Source of the DNA: Aurantimonas sp. 22II-16-19i
GTDB taxonomy: Bacteria; Pseudomonadota; Alphaproteobacteria; Rhizobiales; Rhizobiaceae
Direction of reading: 5' to 3'
DNA length: 64,000 bases
Assembly: GCF_002088275.1 (NCBI RefSeq)
Contig: NZ_AQQS01000020.1
Span: forward strand, 44,681 to 108,680
The notes below the pieces were generated by a model. That model made no database searches. It had not been told where the DNA came from and was given only the letters and a program-made list of their open reading frames with translations. Position 1 is the stretch's first letter. Each line of letters begins with the position of its first letter. The position numbers and the translations under genes are program-made. Below are positions 44,165 to 53,059 of this stretch, one piece after another.

Positions 44165-45073
44165 ATGAACGAGATCGAACCGTTGTCGGGCATCGGCGTC
44201 TTCGTGGCCGCAGCTCGGGCGGGAAGCTTCACGGGGGCCGCCGAGCGCCTCGGCATTACCAAGTCCGCGGTCGGCAAGACCATTGCCCGCCTCGAAGCGC
44301 GACTCGGATTGAAGCTGTTTCATCGGACGACGCGGAGCAACAAGCTGACTGTCGACGGCGAGGCCTACCTTGCCGCCTGCGCCTCCGCTCTCGACGAGAT
44401 CGCGGCCGCGGAAGCCGCCCTCACGTCGGCGAACACCGTCCTCACCGGCCGGATCCGCATCGACATGCCGGTCGCCTTCGGGCGGCGCGTTCTCCTGCCG
44501 ATCTTCATTGACATCGTGCGTCCGCATCCGGAACTCACGCTGAGCTTGACCTTCACCGATGCTCTCACGGATCCCTTCCAGGACGATGTGGACCTCATGA
44601 TCCGCTTCGGCGCCCTCAGGGACTCGAGCCACCTCATCGCGCGGCACCTAGCCGACCAGGATCGGGTCATCTGCGCCTCTCCAGGCTACCTCGAGACGCA
44701 TGGACGTCCAAAGGAACTGGCGGACCTTCGCGGGCACCGCTGCATCGTCGGCTCGCCCAAGGGTCCGCCGCTGGCCTGGGTGGTTCGCGAGGACGGCACG
44801 GTGAAGCGCTTGTCGCCTCCCGCCACGCACCAGGTCAGTGACGGCGAGGCCATGGTCGACGCGGCCGTCGGCGGGCTTGGCATCTGCCAGCTTCCGGCCT
44901 CCCTGGTAAGGCGCCACGTCGAAAGTGGCGCGCTCGTGCCGTTGCTCGAAACCTTCTCGACCGTTCCCGTCGAGGTGCACGCACTATGGCCGCGACAAGC
45001 GCACCTCAGTCCCCGGGTTCGTTACGTCGTGGACCAGCTTGTCGCGCGCGCTGCCGCAGGCGAGCTGAACTAA
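44165..45073 (+). CDS. LysR-family transcriptional regulator
   Basis: A 302-residue LTTR: N-terminal winged HTH (VAAARAGSFTGAAERLGITK, SAVGKTIARLEARLGLKLFH, RTTRSNKLT), then the periplasmic-binding-protein-like effector domain (GRIRIDMPVAFGRRVLLPIF; LGICQLPASLVRRHVESGAL). It belongs to the CrgA/DsdC-like group with this GRIRxDxP start. Divergent from the tautomerase/tannase/ABM/grxB/epimerase operon, which it probably controls in response to an aromatic acid or quinone. Confidence 0.9.
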   Translation: MNEIEPLSGIGVFVAAARAGSFTGAAERLGITKSAVGKTIARLEARLGLKLFHRTTRSNKLTVDGEAYLAACASALDEIAAAEAALTSANTVLTGRIRIDMPVAFGRRVLLPIFIDIVRPHPELTLSLTFTDALTDPFQDDVDLMIRFGALRDSSHLIARHLADQDRVICASPGYLETHGRPKELADLRGHRCIVGSPKGPPLAWVVREDGTVKRLSPPATHQVSDGEAMVDAAVGGLGICQLPASLVRRHVESGALVPLLETFSTVPVEVHALWPRQAHLSPRVRYVVDQLVARAAAGELN

Positions 45074-45077
45074 GCCA

Positions 45078-45715
45078 TCAGGGCAGGACGACGATCTTCC
45101 CGCCCGCTTCGTCGGCCTCCATGCAACGGTGCGCCTCGGCGATCTCGTCGAGGCGGACCACGCGGCCGACCTTGACGGGCAGCATACCCATCTCGACCTC
45201 GTCCACGAGCCTTTGAAGGGGCATCGCCATGAACTCCTCCACTCCGCGGCTGTAGGTGGTCAAACTGACCGCCGTCGGGATTGCCGTCATCGGCTCGAAG
45301 GCTTCGAGCGTCCAGCGATCACCGACCATCCCGCTCATACAGACCGCCCCGTGGCCTTGGCGCACGCGAGCGAGTCGAGAAGAGTGGTTGTGCCCACGAG
45401 TTCCAGCACCTTGTCGACGCCGTCCGGGAATGCGTCGCACACCTGTCCCACGATTGCGCCGTCGTCGATGAACACGCGGCTCGCGCCATGGAAGCGAAGG
45501 AGGTCTTCCCGGTCCGGACGTCGCGTGGTTGCGCAGACGATTGCGCCCTCCGCCTTCGCGATGGCGGCAGCGCCCAAGCCGACGGAGGTCGTGCCGCCGC
45601 GGATGAGCAGGATCTCGCCGGGCCGCAGGCGCAGCGCCACGAAGAGCGAACCCCAAGCCGCCTGGAGCATCTCCGGCAGCGCCCCAAGCGTCTCCCAGGG
45701 CAGGTTGGTCAAGAA
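45078..45715 (-). pseudogene. Zinc-type alcohol dehydrogenase beheaded by an IS30 scar
   Basis: Frame 1 reads [43 protein letters not shown] and [10 protein letters not shown]. After a one-base loss in the G-run near 45350 it continues [20 protein letters not shown], then VKVGRVVRLDEIAEAHRCMEAD and the end GGKIVVLP. This is the cofactor half of an MDR quinone reductase/alcohol dehydrogenase. Everything before about residue 110 is replaced by IS30 DNA at 45715, so it is dead in two ways. Confidence 0.72.
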
Positions 45716-45716
45716 C

Positions 45717-46241
45717 CGCCGCTCCATCCATGACCGTCCGGCCGAGGTCGCGGATCGCCGACAGGTCGGGCATTGGGAGGCCGATCTTATCATCTGCAAG
45801 CGCGCTCGCCCGGTTCTCGTCCTTCATGAGCGAAAGACCCGTGTGACGCTCGCCACGAGGCTCAATGGAAGGACCGCCGCCGAAACCATCGCAGCGATGA
45901 CCGCCGTCTTCCGGCGTGTCGCTCCCGGCCTGCGCTCCTCGGTGACGTTTGATAACGACACCGACTTCGCCCGCCACCGCCTCCTCGACGACCTGTTCGG
46001 CATGTCGACCTGGTTCTGCGACGCCTACGCTTCCTGGCAGAAGGGCGGCGTCGAAAACGCCAACGGACGATTGCGACGATGGCTGCCCAGATGGCTCGAT
46101 CTCGACACGCTGTCTAAAGCCGATCTCCAGGACGCCATCGTCAGTCTCAACACCATTCCGAGAAAATGCCTCGGCTTCATCACGCCCTTCCAGTCCCTCC
46201 TCCAGGAACTTGGCAAGGACGTCAGAATCCGCTCCTCATGA
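45717..46241 (+). mobile_element. IS30-family transposase, C-terminal catalytic remnant
   Basis: About 174 codons of a DDE transposase: [27 protein letters not shown] (first Asp), SSVTFDNDTDFARHRLL (second Asp; the family normally has FDNGTEF, so a substitution near the site is visible), and KGGVENANGRLRRWLPR (Glu). It ends naturally (CLGFITPFQSLLQEL). The N-terminal HTH is missing, and no terminal inverted repeat is evident on the left. The fragment separates two genes that each lost their 5' end. Confidence 0.8.
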
Positions 46242-46256
46242 GCATGTTGCGCTTCG

Positions 46257-47511
46257 CGCTGGAATCCACCCGCAGCGATCCGGCGCCTCTTCTTCCCCGC
46301 ATTCGTCATCTGCTATGCGCTGACGAAGGATCGTACACCCGTCGTCGACGCTACGTGGTGGTCGACGCGGCAGTCAATCGTCGCCACCCTCGTTGGGGTG
46401 CTCGTCTCGGCGGTCGGTCTTTCCTGGATGATCCTCGCGGCTCCGGCAAACCTGCCGCAGTTCATGAGCAGCGACCGCGACGTCGGCGCGCTCTGGCAAT
46501 ACGTTCCGGTGCTGTCGCTCATTCTCTATGCCACAGGTCTAACGCTACTCTAGCTCCGACGCAGATCTCTTCTCGATCTCTGGCTGATGGTCGTCCTCTC
46601 GACGCTGGCGATCGAGATCATACCCTTGTCCAATGCCAGCGGCGGAACACGTCTCACGCTCGGCTGGTGGGCGGCGAGGGTCTATGGACTGACCCCGGCC
46701 AGCATCGTCCTCATCGCCCTTCTATCCCAAACGACGACGTTGCAGTCGCGGCTCGAAAGCTCGATCGCCGCCGAGCACCGAATGCGCGAGGCGAGACTGA
46801 CCGCGATGGAGGCCCTTGCGGCCTCGATCGCCCACGAGATTAACCAGCCTCTGGCCAGCATGGTAAACAATGCCGATGCCGGCCTGCGATGGATCGGCAA
46901 AGCGCCGCCGGACATTCTCGAAGCCGAGCAGGCGCTGAAGCGCATCGTCAGCGACGGTCACCGGGCCGGGACGGTGGTCTCCAGCATCCGTTCCATGTTC
47001 AAGAACGGCGCGCGCCAGCGTATGCCGCTCGACCTCAACATCGTCATCGACCGTGCCATCGCGCAGGTCCGTCCTGAGGCAAGCCTCAAGCGTGCCAGGA
47101 TCGAGTCCGCACTCGAGGCGGGGCTTCCCCCCGTATTCGGAGCCGAGGCTCAGTTGCAGCAAGTCCTCCTGAACCTCATCAGCAATGCGCTGGAGTCGCT
47201 GCGCACCGTCGATGGCGGCGGGTCCCGAATCGTGCGCATCACATCGCGGTCGCTGTCCTCGGGAGAGGCTGGTCGCCATGTCGGACACGAGCGCAGGGCT
47301 CGATCCCGGCTTTCGGGACAGGATTTTCGAGCCCTTCTTCACGACGAAGCCCGACGGCATGGGAATTGGCCTCGGAATCTGCCGCTCGATTGTCGAGGCC
47401 GAGGGAGGCAGGCTATGGGTTGAGGCGAACGAGCCGCGGGGCACCGTGTTCTCGTTCACGCTTCCAGCCATGATGGCTCGCGATATGGCGACGTCGGAAA
47501 ACCTGTCGTGA
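46257..47511 (+). pseudogene. MASE4-type membrane sensor histidine kinase, broken three ways
   Basis: The frame from 46257 reads WNPPAAIRRLFFPAFVICYA, VGLSWMILAAPANLPQFMSS, then CTC TAG CTC at 46551, where the related text would have Trp (TGG to TAG). After that come LRRRSLLDLWLMVVLSTLAI, the kinase core ALAASIAHEINQPLASMVNN with the phospho-His at codon 46833, and NLISNALES. A frameshift near 47270 moves the G-box (DRIFEPFFTTKPDGMGIGLG) to another frame, ending at 47511. The N-terminal membrane segments are lost at the IS30 junction. The two response regulators downstream may therefore lack their cognate kinase. Confidence 0.8.
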
Positions 47512-48146
47512 TCGAGAGGGAGTCTACCCTGTCCGCACTCGTTTTCGTCATCGACGACGATCCCTCCATCCGTGCCTCCTTGACGAGCCTTCTGCGCTCG
47601 GTCGGACACGAGGTGCTGAGCTTCGAGACGACGGAGCAGTTCCTCGGTGCCGAACGGCCGGATGCACCGGCCTGTCTCGTCCTCGACGTTCGCCTGCCGG
47701 GGACAAGCGGGCTGAAGTTCCAGCGGGCACTGGCGGCGTCCGATATGTCGGTCCCGATCGTCTTCATCACCGGCCATGGCGATATCGAAATGTCCGTCGC
47801 CGCGATGAAGGGCGGCGCCCTCGAATTTCTCATCAAGCCGTTCCGCGACCAGGATCTTCTCGACGCGGTCCACAAGGGGCTCGAAACCGATCGGCTTCGT
47901 CGGGAGAAAGCGGCAACGCTGACCGGACTGTGGGAGCGTTATGCCTCTCTCACGCCGCGGGAGCAGGAGGTCATGGCCTTTGTCGCGGATGGTCAGATGA
48001 ACAAGCAGATCGCCCATGCACTCGCCTTGAGCGAGGTGACGGTCAAGGCTCACCGGGCGCAGATCATGCGCAAGATGCAGGCAAAGTCGCTGCCCGATCT
48101 CGTTCGGATCGCGGACCGGCTGAACGCGTCGATCCAAAAGGCGTAG
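47508..48146 (+). CDS. FixJ-type two-component response regulator
   Basis: A 212-residue regulator with a receiver domain (VFVIDDDPSIRASLTSLL; phospho-acceptor Asp60 in ACLVLDVRLPG; Lys in EFLIKPFRDQ) and a C-terminal LuxR/FixJ HTH (SLTPREQEVMAFVADGQMNK, ALSEVTVKAHRAQIMRKM). The GTG start at 47508 overlaps the kinase stop (GTGA). It was co-translated with the sensor kinase before that gene decayed. Targets are unknown, possibly the hydrolase operon immediately downstream. Confidence 0.9.
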   Translation: MIERESTLSALVFVIDDDPSIRASLTSLLRSVGHEVLSFETTEQFLGAERPDAPACLVLDVRLPGTSGLKFQRALAASDMSVPIVFITGHGDIEMSVAAMKGGALEFLIKPFRDQDLLDAVHKGLETDRLRREKAATLTGLWERYASLTPREQEVMAFVADGQMNKQIAHALALSEVTVKAHRAQIMRKMQAKSLPDLVRIADRLNASIQKA

Positions 48147-48275
48147 TTCCACGATATCAAAGGATCATTGTTTCGACCCGCAGCGACGGTCCATCCTTCG
48201 GCTGTCGCATCGCTCCGGTGCGTCGATACAATCGGTCGGCCGATAGAGTCTCAGTCCGGTTCGACACATCCAGGC

Positions 48276-48647
48276 ATGGCTGGAGAGGCCTTGATCGTGA
48301 TCGTCGACGACGATGCTTCCGCTCTGGAGGCGGCCCTTGGACTGGTGAGATCGCTCGGCTTCGAGGTCAGGGGCTATCGAAGCGGCCGGGAGTTCCTAAC
48401 CTCAGGCTCTGTCGAGGAAACTCGATGTCTCGTCGTGGACTGGCGAATGCCCGGCATGAACGGCCTCGAACTGCACCGTACGCTGACAGAAGCCGGCCAT
48501 ACGATAGCGACCGTGCTCGTGACGGCCTTTCCGGAGGAGGGAGCAGTCCGGGCGCAGGCCGAGAAAGTCGGTATCCGGTGCATTCTCAGCAAGCCGCTCG
48601 AAGCGGATGTCCTTCACGCCTTCATTCGCAAGGCCCTCGCCGACTAA
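48276..48647 (+). CDS. Single-domain response regulator
   Basis: A 123-residue receiver-only protein: VIVDDDASALEAALGLVRSL, acceptor Asp55 in CLVVDWRMPGMNGLELH, and Lys in CILSKPLEADVLHAFI. The ATG at 48276 gives the compact domain; an upstream in-frame start at 48168 adds 36 residues without domain character. It probably modulates the kinase or acts as a phosphate sink for the FixJ-like partner. Confidence 0.82.
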   Translation: MAGEALIVIVDDDASALEAALGLVRSLGFEVRGYRSGREFLTSGSVEETRCLVVDWRMPGMNGLELHRTLTEAGHTIATVLVTAFPEEGAVRAQAEKVGIRCILSKPLEADVLHAFIRKALAD

Positions 48648-48703
48648 CGGGTGAGAGATCCGCCCGAAACCGACGTTGAACACAAAGCTCGTTCCCCAAG
48701 GAG

Positions 48704-49540
48704 ATGGCTGTGCCCCACATCACAACGCACGACGACGTTGAAATCTACTACAAGGACTGGGGTCCGAAAGACGGGGCTGTGGTCATCCTCAGCCATGGCT
48801 GGCCCCTTTCCTCCGACAGCTGGGAATCGCAGGCGCTCTATCTGGCCGATGCCGGCTATCGCGTCGTTACGCATGATCGCCGCGGCCATGGGCGTTCCAG
48901 TCAGCCCTGGCACGGCAACGACATGGACCATTACGCGGACGATCTTGCAGCGGTGATCGACACGCTGGATCTCCAGGATATCTCGCTTTTCGGCTTTTCG
49001 ACCGGCGGCGGCGAAATCGCGCGCTATGTCGGTCGCCACGGCACGAGGCGCATCGCCAGGCTTGGCCTGATCGCCGCGGTTCCGCCCTTGATGCTGAAGA
49101 CGGAGGCCAATCCCGGTGGCTTGCCGATCGACGTATTCGATGGCATCCGAGCGGCCAGCATCGCCGATCGCTCCAAGCTTTACCAGGACATTGCGTCGGG
49201 CCCGTTCTTCGGCTTCAACCGGCCGGGCACGACGCCTTCCAAGGGCATGATCGACAGCTTCTGGCTGCAAGGCATGATGGGTGGGCACAAGAACACCTAC
49301 GATTCCATCAGGGCTTTCTCGGAGACGGACTTCACCGAGGATCTGAAGAAATTCGATAAGCCGACGCTGATCGTCCACGGCGAGGACGACCAGATCGTAC
49401 CGATCGACGCTGCCGGCCGGGCGTCGAAGACGCTCGTCCCGCATGCCGAGCTGAAGGTCTATCCCGGCGGACCGCATGGGATCACCGACACCCATAAGGA
49501 CCAGCTCTGCCGGGACATGCTGGCGTTCATGAAATCCTGA
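48704..49540 (+). CDS. Alpha/beta hydrolase, non-heme chloroperoxidase-like
   Basis: A 278-residue alpha/beta hydrolase: oxyanion [20 protein letters not shown], nucleophile [19 protein letters not shown] (Ser99), Asp in [12 protein letters not shown], and His in [16 protein letters not shown]. This is the cofactor-free haloperoxidase/perhydrolase subgroup; the physiological role is usually ester hydrolysis. It begins the plus-strand run that continues into the XapX/amidohydrolase operon. Confidence 0.87.
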   Translation: MAVPHITTHDDVEIYYKDWGPKDGAVVILSHGWPLSSDSWESQALYLADAGYRVVTHDRRGHGRSSQPWHGNDMDHYADDLAAVIDTLDLQDISLFGFSTGGGEIARYVGRHGTRRIARLGLIAAVPPLMLKTEANPGGLPIDVFDGIRAASIADRSKLYQDIASGPFFGFNRPGTTPSKGMIDSFWLQGMMGGHKNTYDSIRAFSETDFTEDLKKFDKPTLIVHGEDDQIVPIDAAGRASKTLVPHAELKVYPGGPHGITDTHKDQLCRDMLAFMKS

Positions 49541-49683
49541 TGCCTCGCTGACGGCCCGGGCGCCGCGCGCCGCGCCGATCCTCACATCACTCAGCCATCC
49601 GGCCTCCTCCTTCGAGGCGACTGCCGGAACGCAATGCCATTGCCGACACGGACCACCCACATTCCGAAAAGGACCTCTTTGCG

Positions 49684-50337
49684 ATGCCCATCTCCGCGAC
49701 GCCCACACCCGGTAAGACACTCGTTTCGCCGACCGACCACGTACTGATCATGATCGACTTCCAGTCGCAGATGGCCTTCGCGACGAAGTCGATCGATGCC
49801 GTTCTGCTTCGCAACAACGCCGCGCTCATCGCCAGTGCCGCAGCGGGTTTCAAAGTCCCGACGATCCTGACCACGGTCGCCGAGAAGAGCTTCTCCGGGC
49901 CGATGTTCGACGAGATCACCGAGGCCTTTCCGGGCCAGCCGCTGCTCGACCGCACGTCGATGAATACCTGGGAAGACGCCGGCGTGATCGATCACCTCAA
50001 CACGCTCGGTAAGACCCGCGTCGTCTTCGCGGGCCTCTGGACCTCGGTCTGCATCGTCAGCCCGGCCCTGTCGGCGATCGATCAGGGCTTCGAGGTCTAT
50101 GTCATCGCGGACGCCTGCGGGGACGTGACGGACGAGGCGCATGACCGGGCGATGGATCGCATGGTGCAGGCCGGCGCCCGGCCGATGACCTCGCTCCAGT
50201 ACTTGCTCGAGTTGCAGCGCGACTGGGCGCGCACCGAGACCTACGACATGACGACCGGCATCGCCAAGAAGCTGGGCGGCGCCTACGGCCTCGGCATCAT
50301 CTACGCCAAATCGATGTTCAACGCGCACGAGGGATGA
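49684..50337 (+). CDS. Isochorismatase-superfamily cysteine hydrolase (YcaC-like)
   Basis: A 217-residue cysteine hydrolase: catalytic Asp in LIMIDFQSQMAF, Lys in TVAEKSFSGPMFDEI, and nucleophile Cys in VFAGLWTSVCIVSPALSAID. Length and pattern match the YcaC-type group of uncharacterised amide or imide hydrolases. It is 143 bp after the hydrolase and 69 bp before the XapX gene, suggesting membership in the same transcript. Confidence 0.87.
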   Translation: MPISATPTPGKTLVSPTDHVLIMIDFQSQMAFATKSIDAVLLRNNAALIASAAAGFKVPTILTTVAEKSFSGPMFDEITEAFPGQPLLDRTSMNTWEDAGVIDHLNTLGKTRVVFAGLWTSVCIVSPALSAIDQGFEVYVIADACGDVTDEAHDRAMDRMVQAGARPMTSLQYLLELQRDWARTETYDMTTGIAKKLGGAYGLGIIYAKSMFNAHEG

Positions 50338-50406
50338 TCGGTTGAACGGGTGGGCGGACATCTCCGCCTGCCCGTTCCCATCGATCCCCGAACGAAGGAG
50401 AGCGGA

Positions 50407-50700
50407 ATGAAGATCTATCTCATGGCACTTGGCGCGGGGCTCCTCGTCGGCGCGATATACAGCCTCATCAACGTGCGCTCGCCTGCTCCTCCGGTGGTAG
50501 CCCTCGTCGGCCTCCTCGGTATCCTCGTCGGCGAGCAGATCGTGCCGGTGATACGGGAGATGGTCGCCGGTCGATCGGCCCTCTCCTACCTTCATCTCGG
50601 ATCCCGCCCTCACATCTTCGGATCCCTCCCCCATGGGCCCGCTCACGCTGCGGCGACGGTCTCGCCCGTAAAGGAGACTGGCGCAGGGGCGTCGTCATGA
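50407..50700 (+). CDS. XapX-domain small membrane protein
   Basis: A 97-residue protein. The first 50 residues match the XapX/DUF1427 domain: MALGAGLLVGAIYSLINVRS, PAPPVVALVGLLGILVGEQI, two short membrane helices around a Pro-rich turn. The rest (after residue 58) is a soluble, low-complexity tail that most members lack. The stop overlaps the amidohydrolase start (ATGA). The function of the domain is unknown; it often co-occurs with amidohydrolases. Confidence 0.82.
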   Translation: MKIYLMALGAGLLVGAIYSLINVRSPAPPVVALVGLLGILVGEQIVPVIREMVAGRSALSYLHLGSRPHIFGSLPHGPAHAAATVSPVKETGAGASS

Positions 50701-52643
50701 CGGCGCGCTTCACAAGGCGCTCGACGCTGGTGGGAGCCGCATCGCTCTTCGCTGCCGCGCCCTTTCTCGAAAAAGCCCGGAGCCAGACCATGACCGACGG
50801 CGACGTCATCATCCTCAACGTCAAGATCACGACGCTCGACCGCGCCAACCCCCGCGCCGACGCCGTCGCCATTCGCGACGGACGCTTCCTTGCGGTCGGG
50901 ACGGGAGCGGAGGTTCGCGCGGCCGCGCCCGATGCCGAGATCATCGACGGCGGTGGGCGGCGTCTCATACCTGGCCTCATCGACAGCCATATCCACGTCA
51001 TCCGCGGCGGGCTGAACTACAACATGGAGCTGCGCTGGGAGGGCGTTCCCTCGCTCGCGAACGCGATGGCCATGCTGAGGCGGCAAGCAGAGAAAACGCC
51101 GGCGCCACAATGGGTGCGCGTCGTCGGCGGCTTCACAGAGCACCAGTTCGCGGAAAAGCGTCTGCCGACCCTGGAGGAGATCAACGCGGCAGCGCCCGAA
51201 ACCCCGGTCTTCATCCTCCACCTCTACGACCGCGCGCTTCTCAACCGCGCGGCGCTCCGTGTCGTCGGCTATACCAAAGACACACCGAACCCACCGGGCG
51301 GCGAGATCGTGCGCGATGCTTCGGGCGAGCCGACCGGTCTTTTGCTGGCCCAGCCGAACGCGACGATCCTCTACTCGACGCTCGCCAAGGGACCCAAGCT
51401 GTCACCGGAGTACCAGCTGAATTCGACGCGCCACTTCATGCGCGAATTGAACAGGCTCGGCATCACCAGTGTCATCGACGCCGGCGGCGGCTACCAGAAC
51501 TATCCCGACGACTACGAGATCATCGAGAAGCTCCATGCCGACGACGAGCTGACCTTGCGCATATCCTACAACCTCTTCACGCAGAAACCGAAAGAGGAGC
51601 TGTCGGACTTCTCCAGCTGGTCCAAACAGGTGGCGCCCGGCGAGGGTGACGACACCTACCGCCACAACGGGGCCGGCGAAATGCTGGTTTATAGCGCCGC
51701 CGATTTCGAGGATTTTCGCGTCGAGCGGCCGGAAATGCCCGCGAATATGGAGGCTGATCTCGAGCCCGTGATCCGGCTCCTCGTCGAGAACCGGTGGCCG
51801 TGGCGGTTGCACGCGACCTATGACGAGACCATCACGCGCGCCCTCGACGTCTTCGAAAAGGTGAACCGCGACGTTCCTTTCGGGGGTCTCCATTGGTTCT
51901 TCGACCATGCCGAGACGATCAGCGAACGCAACATCGACCGGGTCGCGGCGCTCGGTGGCGGCATCGCCGTGCAGCACCGCATGGCGTTTCAAGGCGAGGA
52001 CTTCGTCGAACGCTACGGGGCGAGAGCGGCCGAAACGACGCCGCCGATCGCGAAGATGCGGGCAGCGGGCATTCCGGTTGGCGCCGGCACGGACGCAACG
52101 CGCGTCGCGAGTTACAATCCATGGGTCTCGCTTTCCTGGCTCGTGACGGGACGCACCCTCGGCGGCCTGCGTCTCTATCCCCCGACGAACCGGCTAGACC
52201 GCGAAACGGCACTCAGGATGTGGACGACGGAGAACACTTGGTTCTCCAACGAAGAGGGCAAGAAGGGGAGCATCAAAGCCGGCCTCCTCGCCGATCTGGC
52301 CATCATCAGCGACGACTTCATGGAGGTCGCCGAAACAGAGATCCCACACCTCCACTCGGTCCTCACGATGCTCGGCGGCAAGATCGTCCATGGCGAGGGC
52401 GACTTCCTGCCGCTCGCGCCGGCGCTTCCCGCGCCGATGCCGGACTGGTCCCCGGTCGCAACGTTCGGCGGCTATCCCCGGCGGGCCTCGAACGAGGCTC
52501 TTCGCATGGCTGCGAGTTGCGGCTGCGCCAATGCCTGTACCCTGCATGGCCACGCTCATGCCGCAGCGCTCGGCGCCAACGTGCCGACCTCAGATGCCCG
52601 CAGTTTCTGGGGGGCCTTGGGTTGCGGATGCTGGGCGGTATGA
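50697..52643 (+). CDS. Amidohydrolase (YtcJ-like), Tat signal and Cys-rich tail
   Basis: A 648-residue metal-dependent hydrolase. N-terminal Tat-like signal (TRRSTLVGAASLFAAAPFL), followed by ILNVKITTLDRANPRADAVA, the metal-binding LIPGLIDSHIHVIRG, GLHWFFDHAETISERNIDR, and GAGTDATRVASYNPWVSLSW (late Asp). It is a long-type YtcJ/AepA amidohydrolase. The C-terminus (about 600-648) is unusual: ASCGCANACTLHGHAHA and FWGALGCGCWAV, seven Cys and three His that may bind metal. It overlaps both neighbours by four bases. Confidence 0.87.
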   Translation: MTARFTRRSTLVGAASLFAAAPFLEKARSQTMTDGDVIILNVKITTLDRANPRADAVAIRDGRFLAVGTGAEVRAAAPDAEIIDGGGRRLIPGLIDSHIHVIRGGLNYNMELRWEGVPSLANAMAMLRRQAEKTPAPQWVRVVGGFTEHQFAEKRLPTLEEINAAAPETPVFILHLYDRALLNRAALRVVGYTKDTPNPPGGEIVRDASGEPTGLLLAQPNATILYSTLAKGPKLSPEYQLNSTRHFMRELNRLGITSVIDAGGGYQNYPDDYEIIEKLHADDELTLRISYNLFTQKPKEELSDFSSWSKQVAPGEGDDTYRHNGAGEMLVYSAADFEDFRVERPEMPANMEADLEPVIRLLVENRWPWRLHATYDETITRALDVFEKVNRDVPFGGLHWFFDHAETISERNIDRVAALGGGIAVQHRMAFQGEDFVERYGARAAETTPPIAKMRAAGIPVGAGTDATRVASYNPWVSLSWLVTGRTLGGLRLYPPTNRLDRETALRMWTTENTWFSNEEGKKGSIKAGLLADLAIISDDFMEVAETEIPHLHSVLTMLGGKIVHGEGDFLPLAPALPAPMPDWSPVATFGGYPRRASNEALRMAASCGCANACTLHGHAHAAALGANVPTSDARSFWGALGCGCWAV

Positions 52644-53059
52644 CCACACCCGCACCGATCGCCGCGCTTCTCGGCAACCGAGCTTTCATCAGGGCCGCGG
52701 TCACGCTCCTGACGCTGCCCTACTGGTCGAGTGGAATTCGCAAGCTCTTCGACCTCGACGGCGCGCTCGGTGAGGCGAGGAATTTCGGGCTCGAGCCAGC
52801 GGCCCTCATCGTCATGGCGACGATCCTCGTCCAGATCGGCGGCTCGCTGCTTCTCGTCTTCGGGCGAATGGTATGGCTGGGTGCCGGTGCGCTCGGGGTC
52901 TTCACCGCTGCCGCGACGGTCGTAGCCCATGCATTCTGGACTGTCTCCGACCCGATGGAGCGCTTCCACGCGACCAACACCTTCCTCGAACATGCCGGGC
53001 TCATCGGCGGCCTGATCCTCGCGACGATCATTGTGGAAACGCGAGAGGCCCTCGCATGA
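52640..53059 (+). CDS. DoxX-family membrane protein
   Basis: A 139-residue protein with four hydrophobic helices: FIRAAVTLLTLPYWSSGIRK, then ALIVMATILVQIGGSLLLVF, ALGVFTAAATVVAHAFW, and HAGLIGGLILATIIVE, the DoxX/DoxD pattern including the DPMERFHATNTFLEH loop. DoxX proteins link to quinone or thiol redox at the membrane. The ATG at 52640 overlaps the amidohydrolase stop, and its stop overlaps the MFS start (ATGA). Confidence 0.86.
   Translation: MTTPAPIAALLGNRAFIRAAVTLLTLPYWSSGIRKLFDLDGALGEARNFGLEPAALIVMATILVQIGGSLLLVFGRMVWLGAGALGVFTAAATVVAHAFWTVSDPMERFHATNTFLEHAGLIGGLILATIIVETREALA

Noticed and set aside
45129..45716. Long N-terminal extension of the IS30 open frame
   Set aside because: Those codons are antisense to the alcohol dehydrogenase remnant and do not resemble a transposase; homology starts at 45717.
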